Of a stretch of DNA of 64,000 nucleotides, positions 1-8,200 are shown piece by piece (the first letter of the stretch is position 1; the number at the start of each line of letters is the position of its first letter). The notes beneath the pieces were generated by a model that was given only the letters and a program-made list of their open reading frames with translations, was not told where the DNA came from and did not search any database. The stretch is from Pedococcus dokdonensis (lineage in GTDB: Bacteria; Actinomycetota; Actinomycetes; Actinomycetales; Dermatophilaceae). The stretch lies in assembly GCF_900104525.1 (NCBI RefSeq), contig NZ_LT629711.1, forward strand, positions 1,922,001 to 1,986,000, given 5' to 3'. The translations under genes and the position numbers were made by a program.

Positions 1-30
1 GCGGTGACGCCGCAGCCGAGCGTCCGGTGT

Positions 31-60
31 GAGTGGCTGCGGGTCCCCTCGCAGCCACTC
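31..60. terminator. Stem-loop terminator at the window edge
   Basis: Perfect 11-base inverted repeat (31-41 and 50-60) with an 8-base loop. A + strand frame open from the window edge ends with residues AAERPV and a stop at 30-32, directly at the hairpin. This may be the 3' end of a gene lying mostly outside the window. There is no T-run, as usual for high-GC actinobacteria. Confidence 0.4.
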
Positions 61-344
61 GAAGCGAATGCAAGCCAGTGGTGCTTCATGCAGGTAACCA
101 GTGGCGAGAGTCAGTGGTCAACGACCTGTCACAGAGCCGACAGGGGCGGCCGCGCCAACCACCCGCAAACCTCGACATTCCGCCCACCCGGCCGGATCGG
201 TGCGGCGGCTGTCGTAAATCGTCAGCTGCGCGGCGGTTGGCCCGTTCATCGGGGTCTGTCTGATACGTCGAGGGCGCCGCTCACCTGTTTGGTGGAACTT
301 CGGCCTCGCACCGCGGGGCGAGCCGGTTCTTGCAGGTGCGCGGT
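61..344. other. Intergenic stretch without a supported gene
   Basis: No frame here has convincing coding character or a family match. I see nothing beyond ordinary intergenic sequence between the edge hairpin and the small reading frame at 357. Confidence 0.4.
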
Positions 345-350
345 TAGCCT
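345..350 (+). promoter_or_regulatory. -10 box of a leaderless small reading frame
   Basis: TAGCCT, six bases before the ATG at 357. The same box and spacing precede several clearly real genes in the window (for example the kinase start at 12695), so transcription probably starts on or next to the ATG. Confidence 0.35.
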
Positions 351-356
351 TCCGGC

Positions 357-479
357 ATGGTCACCCCCATCGCCCAGTCCGACGACCCCAGGACGCTCAC
401 CGAGGTCGAGCGCGCGGAGCTCATCCAGCTGCTCCGTGGCGGTGCCTGGCGTGTCCTCGGCGGCGTCCCGACCGACTGA
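357..479 (+). CDS. Small 40-aa protein of unknown function
   Basis: A 40-codon frame encoding an acidic-then-basic peptide (MVTPIAQSDDP at the start, ELIQLLRGGAWRVLGGVPTD at the end) with a predicted amphipathic helix around residues 15-30. It has no recognisable domain. Support comes from the leaderless-type TAGCCT box six bases upstream and from its position in the only gap between the edge hairpin and the convergent Tad cluster. It could still be a chance frame. Confidence 0.3.
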   Translation: MVTPIAQSDDPRTLTEVERAELIQLLRGGAWRVLGGVPTD

Positions 480-497
480 GACGACCCCCGCAAACCT

Positions 498-956
498 TCA
501 GGTCGCGCTCAGATCGGCCCGTGCCCGCGACTCGACGGTGATGGTGACCGAGCCGCCGACCGACTCGAGCAGTCCGCCCACCAGCGGCACCCGCGCCCGG
601 CCAGTGATGCGGACGACCGCGGTCCGGCCGTCCGGGCTGCCCGTGCCCGGGGCCACCTGCCAGTCGACCAGGCTCTCCGGCCTCGGTCGCTGCGCGAGGT
701 AGTCGACCGCCGTGCGCCGCACCCCGGAGTCATCCAGGGCGACCGACCCCTCCAGCCCGTCCGCGTACGCACCGACGTCGAGCGAGCCCGCGGCGGCGAG
801 CGCGGCCGCGTCCGCGGCATCGAGCAACCGCATTCGGGAGAGCTGGACGGAGGTGACCGCCACCGTCCCGACCACGAGCAGGATGACGACCACGGTGAAC
901 CCGAGGACGAGCAGGGAGACCTGCCCCGACTCGGCCCGGCCACGACGAGCCTTCAC
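498..956 (-). CDS. TadG/TadE-like protein (Rv3654c type)
   Basis: 152 aa. A short basic leader ending SGQVSLLVLGF enters one membrane helix (about residues 14-37), followed by the Ala-rich AADAAALAAAG stretch seen in the helicase/secretion-neighbourhood TadE-like family (Rv3654c), then a compact extracytoplasmic part. Known relatives are minor pseudopilin-like components of actinobacterial Tad systems. It is the last gene of a seven-gene minus-strand run, and its GTG start overlaps the preceding stop by four bases (953-956), so translation is probably coupled. Exact role unknown. Confidence 0.75.
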   Translation of the reverse strand: MKARRGRAESGQVSLLVLGFTVVVILLVVGTVAVTSVQLSRMRLLDAADAAALAAAGSLDVGAYADGLEGSVALDDSGVRRTAVDYLAQRPRPESLVDWQVAPGTGSPDGRTAVVRITGRARVPLVGGLLESVGGSVTITVESRARADLSAT

Positions 957-1429
957 CGGGCGGCTCGGAACCGGTCCACGACCAGGAGGTGGTGCGAGCT
1001 CACGGGGATCGCCAGCGGGACCACCCTCCGGGCGAACGACGGCACCAGTGGCAGCGGGACCGCGACAGTCGCCGTGGCCTCGACCCGTCCTTCGGGCCGC
1101 AGACAGGGGGCACCGTCGCAGACCACCACGACCTTGGAGTCGGCGGTGCCAAACCCCTGGTCCTCGAAGGCCAACCGTGCGGCGGCCTCGGCTCGTTCCT
1201 CTGCCTCGCCGTCGTCATCGGAGCTGACGTAGACGCGGGCGGCTTCGCGCGCCGCGGCCGACGCGGCATACGCGCCCGCCTGGACGCGGGACACGGTCAT
1301 GGTCAGGTAGAACAGCGGCACCATGACCAGCACGGTCAGGAAGACGAGCTCGACCACGGCGCTGCCTGCGTCGCCCGAAGCCCGTCCTCGCAGGCGCGAG
1401 AACAGCCGGCGACGGGTCCGAGCGGTCAC
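953..1429 (-). CDS. TadE-family pseudopilin
   Basis: 158 aa. The N-terminus carries the TadE pattern: basic segment, then GSAVVELVFLTVLV with Glu at +5 after the Gly, then one membrane helix and an extracellular domain containing a Cys pair (VVVCDGAPC). Prepilin-peptidase cleavage after that Gly is expected from family knowledge. The GTG start at 1429 overlaps the upstream stop in a GTGA. A longer frame is open to 1483, but the extra residues are proline/arginine-rich and lie inside the upstream gene, so the short start is preferred. Confidence 0.75.
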   Translation of the reverse strand: MTARTRRRLFSRLRGRASGDAGSAVVELVFLTVLVMVPLFYLTMTVSRVQAGAYAASAAAREAARVYVSSDDDGEAEERAEAAARLAFEDQGFGTADSKVVVVCDGAPCLRPEGRVEATATVAVPLPLVPSFARRVVPLAIPVSSHHLLVVDRFRAAR

Positions 1430-1818
1430 TGGGCCTCCAGGAAGGCGCGGCCGACGAGGTCGAAGCCGTCGTCCGGGCCCCACGACCCCAGCACCGGGAG
1501 TGGCGCCCGGACCCGCACCGCCACCACCCTCACGTCGCCCTCGACCCGCACCTGGGCCGACACGTCGCGGGCGAAGCGTGCCGACACCGACGACGCGATC
1601 AGCGACCGCGTCCGCGCGGCACCCTCCTGCGGTCCGGACCCCTCCCTGGCCCCGAAGCGGGCCCCCTCGGACGCGCAGGCGAGGAGCGTGTTGCGCACGT
1701 GCAGGGTCAGGCCGACCTGCAGCGCCGCGACGAACAGCAGGGACACCAACACCGAGGTGAGGACGAAGTCGCTCACCGCCGACCCTGCCTCGCGACCGCC
1801 ACGCGTCACGCGTCGCAC
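1426..1818 (-). CDS. TadE-like pseudopilin with Asp at +5
   Basis: About 130 aa. The processing region reads EAGSAVSDFVLTSVLV, so Asp replaces the Glu normally found at +5 of TadE/Flp proteins. One membrane helix follows, then a CASEGARFGAREGS stretch and a beta-rich tail. The start is uncertain: GTG 1818 and GTG 1809 are both possible and lie near the stop of the upstream gene (1823-1825). No clear ribosome site precedes either, which suggests translational coupling. It sits between the small pilin-like gene and the second TadE gene. Confidence 0.7.
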   Translation of the reverse strand: MRRVTRGGREAGSAVSDFVLTSVLVSLLFVAALQVGLTLHVRNTLLACASEGARFGAREGSGPQEGAARTRSLIASSVSARFARDVSAQVRVEGDVRVVAVRVRAPLPVLGSWGPDDGFDLVGRAFLEAQ

Positions 1819-1822
1819 GAGG

Positions 1823-2065
1823 TCAGCGACGGGCGCTGTCGAGGGCGTCGGTGAACAGCGCACTGAGCTGGTCCTCGGCCACGGCCCACAGCGCGGCGAC
1901 CAGTCCCGCGGTCATCAGGGTGATCAGCACCCAGCCGGGGACATCGCCGCGCTCGCGTCCGGCGCGCCCACCCGACGGCCCTCGCCGGGTCGGTCGGACC
2001 ACGGCGAGCTGGGCCCGGACCAGGGCGAGTTGTGCACGGACCACCGGACGGTGAAGGACTGACAT
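1823..2065 (-). CDS. Small pilin-like membrane protein of the Tad cluster
   Basis: 80 aa from ATG 2065, chosen because GAGAGGA lies seven bases upstream; an ATG at 2089 is poorly supported. A basic 38-residue N-terminus precedes GDVPGWVLITLMTAGLVAAL and one hydrophobic helix. It occupies the position of the Flp-like Rv3656c in the mycobacterial cluster but lacks the canonical GXXXXEY processing motif. It is probably the major structural subunit of the first Tad system or an accessory to it (inference from position and size). Confidence 0.65.
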   Translation of the reverse strand: MSVLHRPVVRAQLALVRAQLAVVRPTRRGPSGGRAGRERGDVPGWVLITLMTAGLVAALWAVAEDQLSALFTDALDSARR

Positions 2066-2092
2066 GGCTGTTCCTCTCGTGTGCTGCATCGG

Positions 2093-3040
2093 TCAGATCT
2101 CGAACTGCAGGAAGGCGAACCCGGGGAAGATGGCGAACAGCACGGTGACCGGGAGCACGAGGAACACGACCGGCACCATCATCGCGATCTCCTTGGTGCC
2201 GCCGACCTCCATGACGGCGCGGCGACCGGCCTCCCGCACGTCGTGCGCCTGGGCGCGCAGCACGTCCGCGAGAGGAGTGCCACGCTCGACGGCAACGACC
2301 ATCCCGTCGACGAACCTCGACAGGCTCACCAGCCCGGTGCGGTCGCCCAGGCCCTGCAGGGCGGTCGACAACGGTGCACCGGCCCGGGCGTCGGCCAGGC
2401 AGCGCCGCAGCTCGGCCGCCAGCTCGCCGTGCGAGAGCCGGCAGACCCGTTCGAGGGCACCGACGGCTCCCTCGCCCGCGGCGACCGCCAGAGCCAGCAG
2501 CTCGGCGATCGTGGGGAACTCCCGCAGGATGCGCTGCTCGCGCACGTTCGCCTCGTGGCTCAGCCACTGGTCGCGAGCGACGACGCCGACCGCCACCCCA
2601 CAGACCACGATGAGGAGTGGTCGGACGACCGACCCGCCCTGACCCAGCCACACCGCGCTGGCGAGCGCGAGTCCTGCGGCCATGCCGACCGCACCCCAGA
2701 CCACCTGCTCGGCCCTGAACCGGTCGACGTCAGGCGGCTTGCCTGCGCGCGCAAGCCGACGAGCGACCGACGACGACCGACCCAGCAACGACTCGACCCG
2801 GCGCGCGAGGTCGGTCACGAGTGGCCGGGTCAGGACGGCGAGGACGCCGGCACCGCCGAGCGCACCCACGCCGGGCGGCCGCGCGCCCAGCAACCGTGAC
2901 GGCCTCGGCGCATCGAGCAGGTAGGGCAACAACCGGTCGTCCAAGGTCAACCGGTGTCGCAGCGGCAGTCCGAGCCACACCAACGACAGACCGACGCCGA
3001 GACCGAGGCCGGCGAACGCCCCGAGCACGGACGGGTTCAC
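2093..3040 (-). CDS. tadC: TadC-like type II secretion F-family membrane protein
   Basis: 315 aa integral membrane platform protein. Hydrophobic segments lie at the N-terminus, around residues 110-150 and at the C-terminus (EIAMMVPVVFLVLPVTVLFAIFPG), flanking a cytoplasmic T2SSF domain with a LADALRAQAHDVREAGRR segment. F-family proteins form the inner-membrane base that couples the ATPase to pilus assembly. GTG 3040 overlaps the stop of the tadB-like gene by four bases. The gene ends 27 bases before the small pilin-like gene. Confidence 0.8.
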   Translation of the reverse strand: MNPSVLGAFAGLGLGVGLSLVWLGLPLRHRLTLDDRLLPYLLDAPRPSRLLGARPPGVGALGGAGVLAVLTRPLVTDLARRVESLLGRSSSVARRLARAGKPPDVDRFRAEQVVWGAVGMAAGLALASAVWLGQGGSVVRPLLIVVCGVAVGVVARDQWLSHEANVREQRILREFPTIAELLALAVAAGEGAVGALERVCRLSHGELAAELRRCLADARAGAPLSTALQGLGDRTGLVSLSRFVDGMVVAVERGTPLADVLRAQAHDVREAGRRAVMEVGGTKEIAMMVPVVFLVLPVTVLFAIFPGFAFLQFEI

Positions 3041-3903
3041 CGGAGCACCCGCTCGTCATCGGGGAGCCGCGCGACGACCAGCATGATCCGGTAGGCCGCG
3101 AGCGACACGACGGCACCGACCAGCAGGACGAGCGTGCCGGTGGCCGTGGCATACGCCTGGACGGACTCCGGCCGGGTGCAGAGCATGGCGAGCACCACCC
3201 ACGGCGCCGCGACCGCCAACCGCGCCGCGTTGACCGTCCAGCCCTGTCGTGCCTCCAGCTCCGAGCGGGTGCGGCTGTCCTCCCGGAGAAACGCGGACAA
3301 GGTCCGCAGGAGCGTCCCCAGGTCACTCCCGCCGACCTCCCTGGCGATGCGCAGGGACTCGACCAGTCGATCGCCGACGGGGTCGCTGAGAGTCGCCTTC
3401 AGCCGGTCGAGGCAGTCGTGGAACCGGCCACTCGACCGGTAGTCCTCGGCGAAGGCCAGGAAAGCCGGGCGGAGCTCCTCCGGTCCGCGGACGGCCAGCT
3501 GGCTCAGCGCCTCGGGGAGAGCCAGGCCGGCGCGCACTCCCGAGGTGATGTTGTCGACGGCGTCCGGCCACAGCTCGCGCAGGTTGGCCCGACGACGCCG
3601 AGCCCGGCTGCGCACCAGGGCCAGGGGTGCGTAGCCCGCCATCCCCCCGAAGCAGAGCGCCACGGGCACCACGCGGATCGCAGCCTCGACGAGCAGGCCG
3701 ACGACACCGAACGCCGCGAGGCAGCACGCAAGCAGCACGCCCGGGCCGACTGTCTCGTAGCCGGCTTGGGCGAGCTGTTCGCGGAGGCGCTGGCCCGCTC
3801 CACCGCGACGAGGCCCACGCGGGGTGGGGTCAGGGACCCAGCAGGCCCACCAGAGCAGGAACAGCCCGCACCCGAGCGCCAGACCCACGACGATCCCACT
3901 CAC
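3037..3903 (-). CDS. tadB: TadB-like type II secretion F-family membrane protein
   Basis: 288 aa. N-terminal helix (VVGLALGCGLFLLWWACWV), a pair of helices near residues 60-95, a T2SSF core (LWPDAVDNITSGVRAGLALPEAL, then EVGGSDLGTLLRTLSAFLRED), and two C-terminal helices. This is the second inner-membrane platform subunit of the Tad machine. Both ends overlap neighbours by four bases, so cpaF-tadB-tadC form one translationally coupled operon. Paralogous to the F-family domains at 49975-52874. Confidence 0.8.
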   Translation of the reverse strand: MSGIVVGLALGCGLFLLWWACWVPDPTPRGPRRGGAGQRLREQLAQAGYETVGPGVLLACCLAAFGVVGLLVEAAIRVVPVALCFGGMAGYAPLALVRSRARRRRANLRELWPDAVDNITSGVRAGLALPEALSQLAVRGPEELRPAFLAFAEDYRSSGRFHDCLDRLKATLSDPVGDRLVESLRIAREVGGSDLGTLLRTLSAFLREDSRTRSELEARQGWTVNAARLAVAAPWVVLAMLCTRPESVQAYATATGTLVLLVGAVVSLAAYRIMLVVARLPDDERVLR

Positions 3904-5132
3904 GTCGTCACCCCGACCGCCAGCAGGGCCGCGACGTCGTAGCCGGCTCGCCGGAAGCGCTCGTGGTGCGGGGGGAACCCATCAGCCCGGCGCAGCACAC
4001 CATCGCGCTGGGTGAAGATGTCGGCCGTCTCCACCACGTCGCCCTCGACCCGCCCCGGGACCGCCACCACCTCACGGACCCGGCGGACGCCGTCGTGCTC
4101 CAGCGCCGCGTGGATCACGAGGTCGATCGACCCCGCCACCGTCGGGACCACGAACCGGCTGCCGACGTTCTCTCCGGCCAGGAGGGGCAGGGTGCACATC
4201 TTCGTGATCGCCTCGCGCGCACTGTTGGCATGGATGGTGCACATGCCGGGCAGGCCGCTGTTGAGGGCGATGAGCAGGTCGAGGCTCTCCCCCTGGCGCA
4301 CCTCGCCGACGACGATCCGAGAAGGACGCATCCGGAGCGCCTCCTTCACCAGGCGCCGCAAGGGGATCTCGCCGGTCCCCTCGAGGCTGGGTTGGCGACA
4401 CTGCATCGCCGCGACGTCCCGCAACGGGAGCTTGAGCTCGAACACCTCCTCGCAGGTGACCACTCGCTCGCGCGGCGGGATCGCGGCCGCGAGGCAGTTC
4501 AGCAGAGTGGTCTTGCCGGCCTGGGTCCCGCCGGCGACCAGGATGTTCAACCCAGCCGCGACGGCGGCCTCGAGGAAGCGGGCTGCGGGGGCGGTCAGCG
4601 TCCCGAGCCCGACGAGGTCGTCGAGGTGCGATGCGCTGGCCACGAACTTGCGGACGTTGACCGACCAGTGGGCCCGCGTGATGTCAGGGATCACGACGTG
4701 CAACCGCGACCCGTCCGGCAAGACCGCGTCGACGAACGGGCTCGACAGGTCGACCCGCCGCCCGCTGGACTTGAGCATCTGCTCCACGAGGTCTCGCACC
4801 CCGTCGTCGGTCAGCATCGTGGTGGTCAGCTCGGCGACGCCGCCGCGTGCCACGAACACCTTGGTGGGTTCGTTGATCCAGATCTCCTCGACCTCCGGGT
4901 CGTCGAAGTAGGGCTGGAGCGGGCCGAACCCCGCCACGGCGTCCTTCACGGACTTCACCGCGTCGTCGAGTGCCGGCAGTCTGGGGAGGCTGCCGTGCAG
5001 CGACCGGCCGTCGTAGTCGGCCACCACCTCCCTGACCAGGCGGTCCAGCGCGCCTGCGTCGCGCAGTGGGTCGAGACCGGACCTCCTGATCAGCTCCCGG
5101 ACCTCCGACTCGACCGTGGCCAGCGCCTCCAC
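3900..5132 (-). CDS. cpaF: TadA/CpaF secretion ATPase
   Basis: 410 aa hexameric ATPase that powers Tad pilus assembly in the cytoplasm. It carries the CpaF N-terminal domain (GFGPLQPYFDDPEVEEIWINEP), Walker A GGTQAGKTTLL with Lys207, the Asp box CEEVFELKL, Walker B RIVVGEVRQGE, and the His box TIHANSAREAI. GTG 5132 is preceded by GAGGAGGGG, a strong ribosome site, which fixes the start. It is the first gene of the minus-strand cluster and is divergent from the FHA-FtsK gene. Relative: Rv3659c. Confidence 0.9.
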   Translation of the reverse strand: MEALATVESEVRELIRRSGLDPLRDAGALDRLVREVVADYDGRSLHGSLPRLPALDDAVKSVKDAVAGFGPLQPYFDDPEVEEIWINEPTKVFVARGGVAELTTTMLTDDGVRDLVEQMLKSSGRRVDLSSPFVDAVLPDGSRLHVVIPDITRAHWSVNVRKFVASASHLDDLVGLGTLTAPAARFLEAAVAAGLNILVAGGTQAGKTTLLNCLAAAIPPRERVVTCEEVFELKLPLRDVAAMQCRQPSLEGTGEIPLRRLVKEALRMRPSRIVVGEVRQGESLDLLIALNSGLPGMCTIHANSAREAITKMCTLPLLAGENVGSRFVVPTVAGSIDLVIHAALEHDGVRRVREVVAVPGRVEGDVVETADIFTQRDGVLRRADGFPPHHERFRRAGYDVAALLAVGVTT

Positions 5133-5234
5133 TGCGTTCCCCTCCTCGACCCGTGCTCACCGACTCCGACGCTCGCGTCGCATTCTGACTTCGTTTGCGG
5201 CACTTTAGATGAGTTGCCGTTTGCTTGACGTCGG

Positions 5235-5254
5235 TTGTCCACAGCTGTGGATGA
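5235..5254. promoter_or_regulatory. Inverted pair of DnaA-box-like sites
   Basis: TTGTCCACA (5235-5243) faces TGTGGATGA (5246-5254, reverse complement TCATCCACA) across two bases; the core TCCACAGCTGTGGA is a perfect palindrome. TTGTCCACA is the usual actinobacterial DnaA box. The pair lies between two divergent genes, so it may be a regulatory DnaA site or a binding site for another dimeric factor. Confidence 0.4.
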
Positions 5255-5293
5255 GCTGGCCGCGAGCCACTGCGCTCCGCCTACGGTCGGCGG

Positions 5294-8200
5294 ATGCGCC
5301 TCCAGCTCACCGTCGTCGACGGCCTCGGCAGCCGGGCGGGCGCGGCGGGCGCGGCGGGCGAGGGTGAAGCGGTCCAGGGTGAAGCGGTCCAGGGTGAAGT
5401 GGTCGAGGTCGAGGTCGAGGCCCCGACCGGCTCGACCGCGAGTGAGCTGGCGACGGCTCTGGGCGCCGTGTTCGTCACTTCAGAGACGACCGGGCGACCT
5501 CGCACCGCGGGTCTGGTCGCCACGACCATCTCGGTCGCCGGCAAGGTCGTCGACCCCACCTCCCTGGTGGGTTCGGCTCCCCTGCTGGACGGGGCCGCGG
5601 TCACGGTCTCCTCCGGCCTCACCACGCCGGCGAGCGCCGGTGTGCCGGTGCCACGGTTCGCGATGTGGCTGGCCGTGACGCACGGTCCCGACGCCGGCCG
5701 CACAAGCCAGCTCGGGCTGGGTCGCCACACGCTCGGGCGTGGCGCCGACGCCTCGATCCTGATCGAGGACGCCGCGCTCTCCCGGGTGCACGCCCTGCTC
5801 GAGATCACCGCGGATGCGATCACGGTGGCCGACGGCGGGTCCACCAACGGCACCGAGCTCGACGGCACACCGGTCGGAGGCTCTCCCACGCCGGCGCCCT
5901 TGGGGGCGACCATCCGCATCGGTGACAGCCTGGTGCGGATCCGCACCGGAGATGACGTCCCGGCAGCCTCGCGCGCCTGCGGCGAGGGAACGATCGCCAT
6001 CAACCGCCGACCCCGGCTCCGGGCTGCGTCGCCCGCGCGGTCGGTCACGCTTCCCGACGCACCCACAGCGCCCTCGACGAGCCGCCTGCCGTGGGTGGCC
6101 ATGGCCCTCCCGCTCCCGGTGGCGGCCCTCCTCGCCGTCTTCTTCGGGCCGACCATGCTCGCGTTTGCGGTGATGAGCCCGCTGATGATGGCCGGGACCG
6201 CCTTCGGTGACCGCGTGACCACCAGACGGAGGTATGCCGCCGAGCACGCGGCGTACGAGCGTCGACTCCGGGCGGCCGAGGAGGCCGTGGACCGGGCCTG
6301 CCGGGCCGAGGAAGCAGCCCTCGACGAGGCGCTGCCGGACCCGGCCCAGGTCCTGACGATCGCGTCGACTCCGACGGCCCGACTCTGGGAACGACGCATC
6401 GACGACCCGGACGCGCTCGTCGTGGCCGTCGGGTGGTGCAGCACTCCCGCGGCGGTCCGGGTCACCGATCCGACCGGCGCGGATGCGGCGGAACCGCCAC
6501 TGCTGCACCGGGTTCCCTGCACGCTTGCCGTGGGCGAGCTCGGAGTCGTCGGCATCTGCGGAAGGCGGGAGACAGTCCTCGGAGTTCTTCGCTCAGTCGT
6601 GGGACAGCTCGTCACGTTCCACTCGCCGCTCGACCTCAGCCTCGCCCTCCTCACGGGGACCGCCGCGGCCCAGCAGGACTGGTCGTGGCTCGCCAGGCTG
6701 CCGCACGTGCGCTCGCCTGAAGGCGTCCCTCAGGGCGGTTGGCTGCTGGGGCAGGGCGCCCCGGGCGCGGCACCGACGGCACCGACGGCACCGACGGCAC
6801 CGACCAGGCTGGCCGGGCTGGCCGCCACGGTGCGGGACCGGCACCGCGCGCAGCCGCCCGGGGCGGCCTGGGCAGGCCCGCGCACCGTGCTGTTGCTCGA
6901 TGACGCGGCTGCGCTGCGCGGCTTGCCCGACCTGGCCGAGGTGCTCGCCCGCGGACCCCGGGTCGGCATCCACGTCGTGGCCGCCGCCGACCACCGGGCC
7001 GGGCTGCCGTCGGAGACTGCGGCGGTCCTCGACCTGACCGCGCCCGAGGCCCCCCGCCTGCACCGGCTCGGCGAGGCGCCACAACCCCTGACCGCCGACC
7101 AGGTCGGTCCGTGGTGGGCCGATCGGCTCAGCCGCAGCCTCGCACCGCTGCGTGACGCCACACCCGGGGCGGCGGCCGCCTCGCCCCCGCGACAGGTCGG
7201 TCTCCTCGAGCTGCTCGCCGCACCCGGCGGCTCGGGCGACGACCTTTCCCTGACCAGCGAGGACGTCGCCCGTGGCTGGTCCCTGGCACCACGGAGCACG
7301 GCGATACCCCTCGGGCACACCAGCGACGGTCGCCACGTCGTCGACCTCGCCGGCGACGGTCCTCACGTCCTGGTGGCCGGCACGACCGGAGCCGGCAAGT
7401 CGGAGCTGCTGCGCACCCTCGTGGCCTCGCTGGCCGTGCGCAACCGGCCCGAGCACCTCTCGATGGTGCTGGTCGACTACAAGGGAGGGGCCGCCTTCCG
7501 TGACCTCGCCGCCCTCCCCCACGTCGGGAGCCTGGTCACCGATCTCGACGAGCACCTGGCCTCGCGGGCCCTGGTCAGCCTGCGCGCGGAGCTGAAGCAC
7601 CGCGAACGGACACTGGCCGCCGCCGGGGTGTCGGATTTCGTTGCCTACGAATCACTTCCGTCGGTTCGCCCGCCCGCACTCGCCCGGCTCGTCATCGTCG
7701 TCGACGAGTTCCGCGCCCTCGCCGAGGAGCTCCCCGAGTTCGTCACCGGCATGGTCTCGATCGCCTCACTGGGGCGCTCGCTGGGCGTGCACCTTGTCCT
7801 CGCGACGCAGCGTCCCGCAGGTGTGGTCACTGCTGACATCAAGGCGAACCTCAACCTCCGGATCGGGCTCAGGTTGCGGGACCGCGCCGACTCGCTCGAC
7901 GTGCTCGAGGCCCCCGACGCCGCCACGATCGACCCGGCCACCCCGGGGCGAGCGCTGGTGCGCACCGGCGGCGGGGACCTGCTCGCCGTCCAGGTGGCGC
8001 ACCCGGGCGCCACGACCACTCGCACCCGGCCGGACGGCATACGGGTGCGAAGACTGCCGTGGGGCCACGCACCGCAACCGTGGCCCGCCCCACCCGGCCC
8101 GATCGTCGAGGAGCGCTCCGACCTCGCAGTGGTCGTCGCCGCCGTGCAGGGCGCTGCGACCGCGGTCGGCGCCCGGCCAGCGGCCAACCCATGGCTGCCT

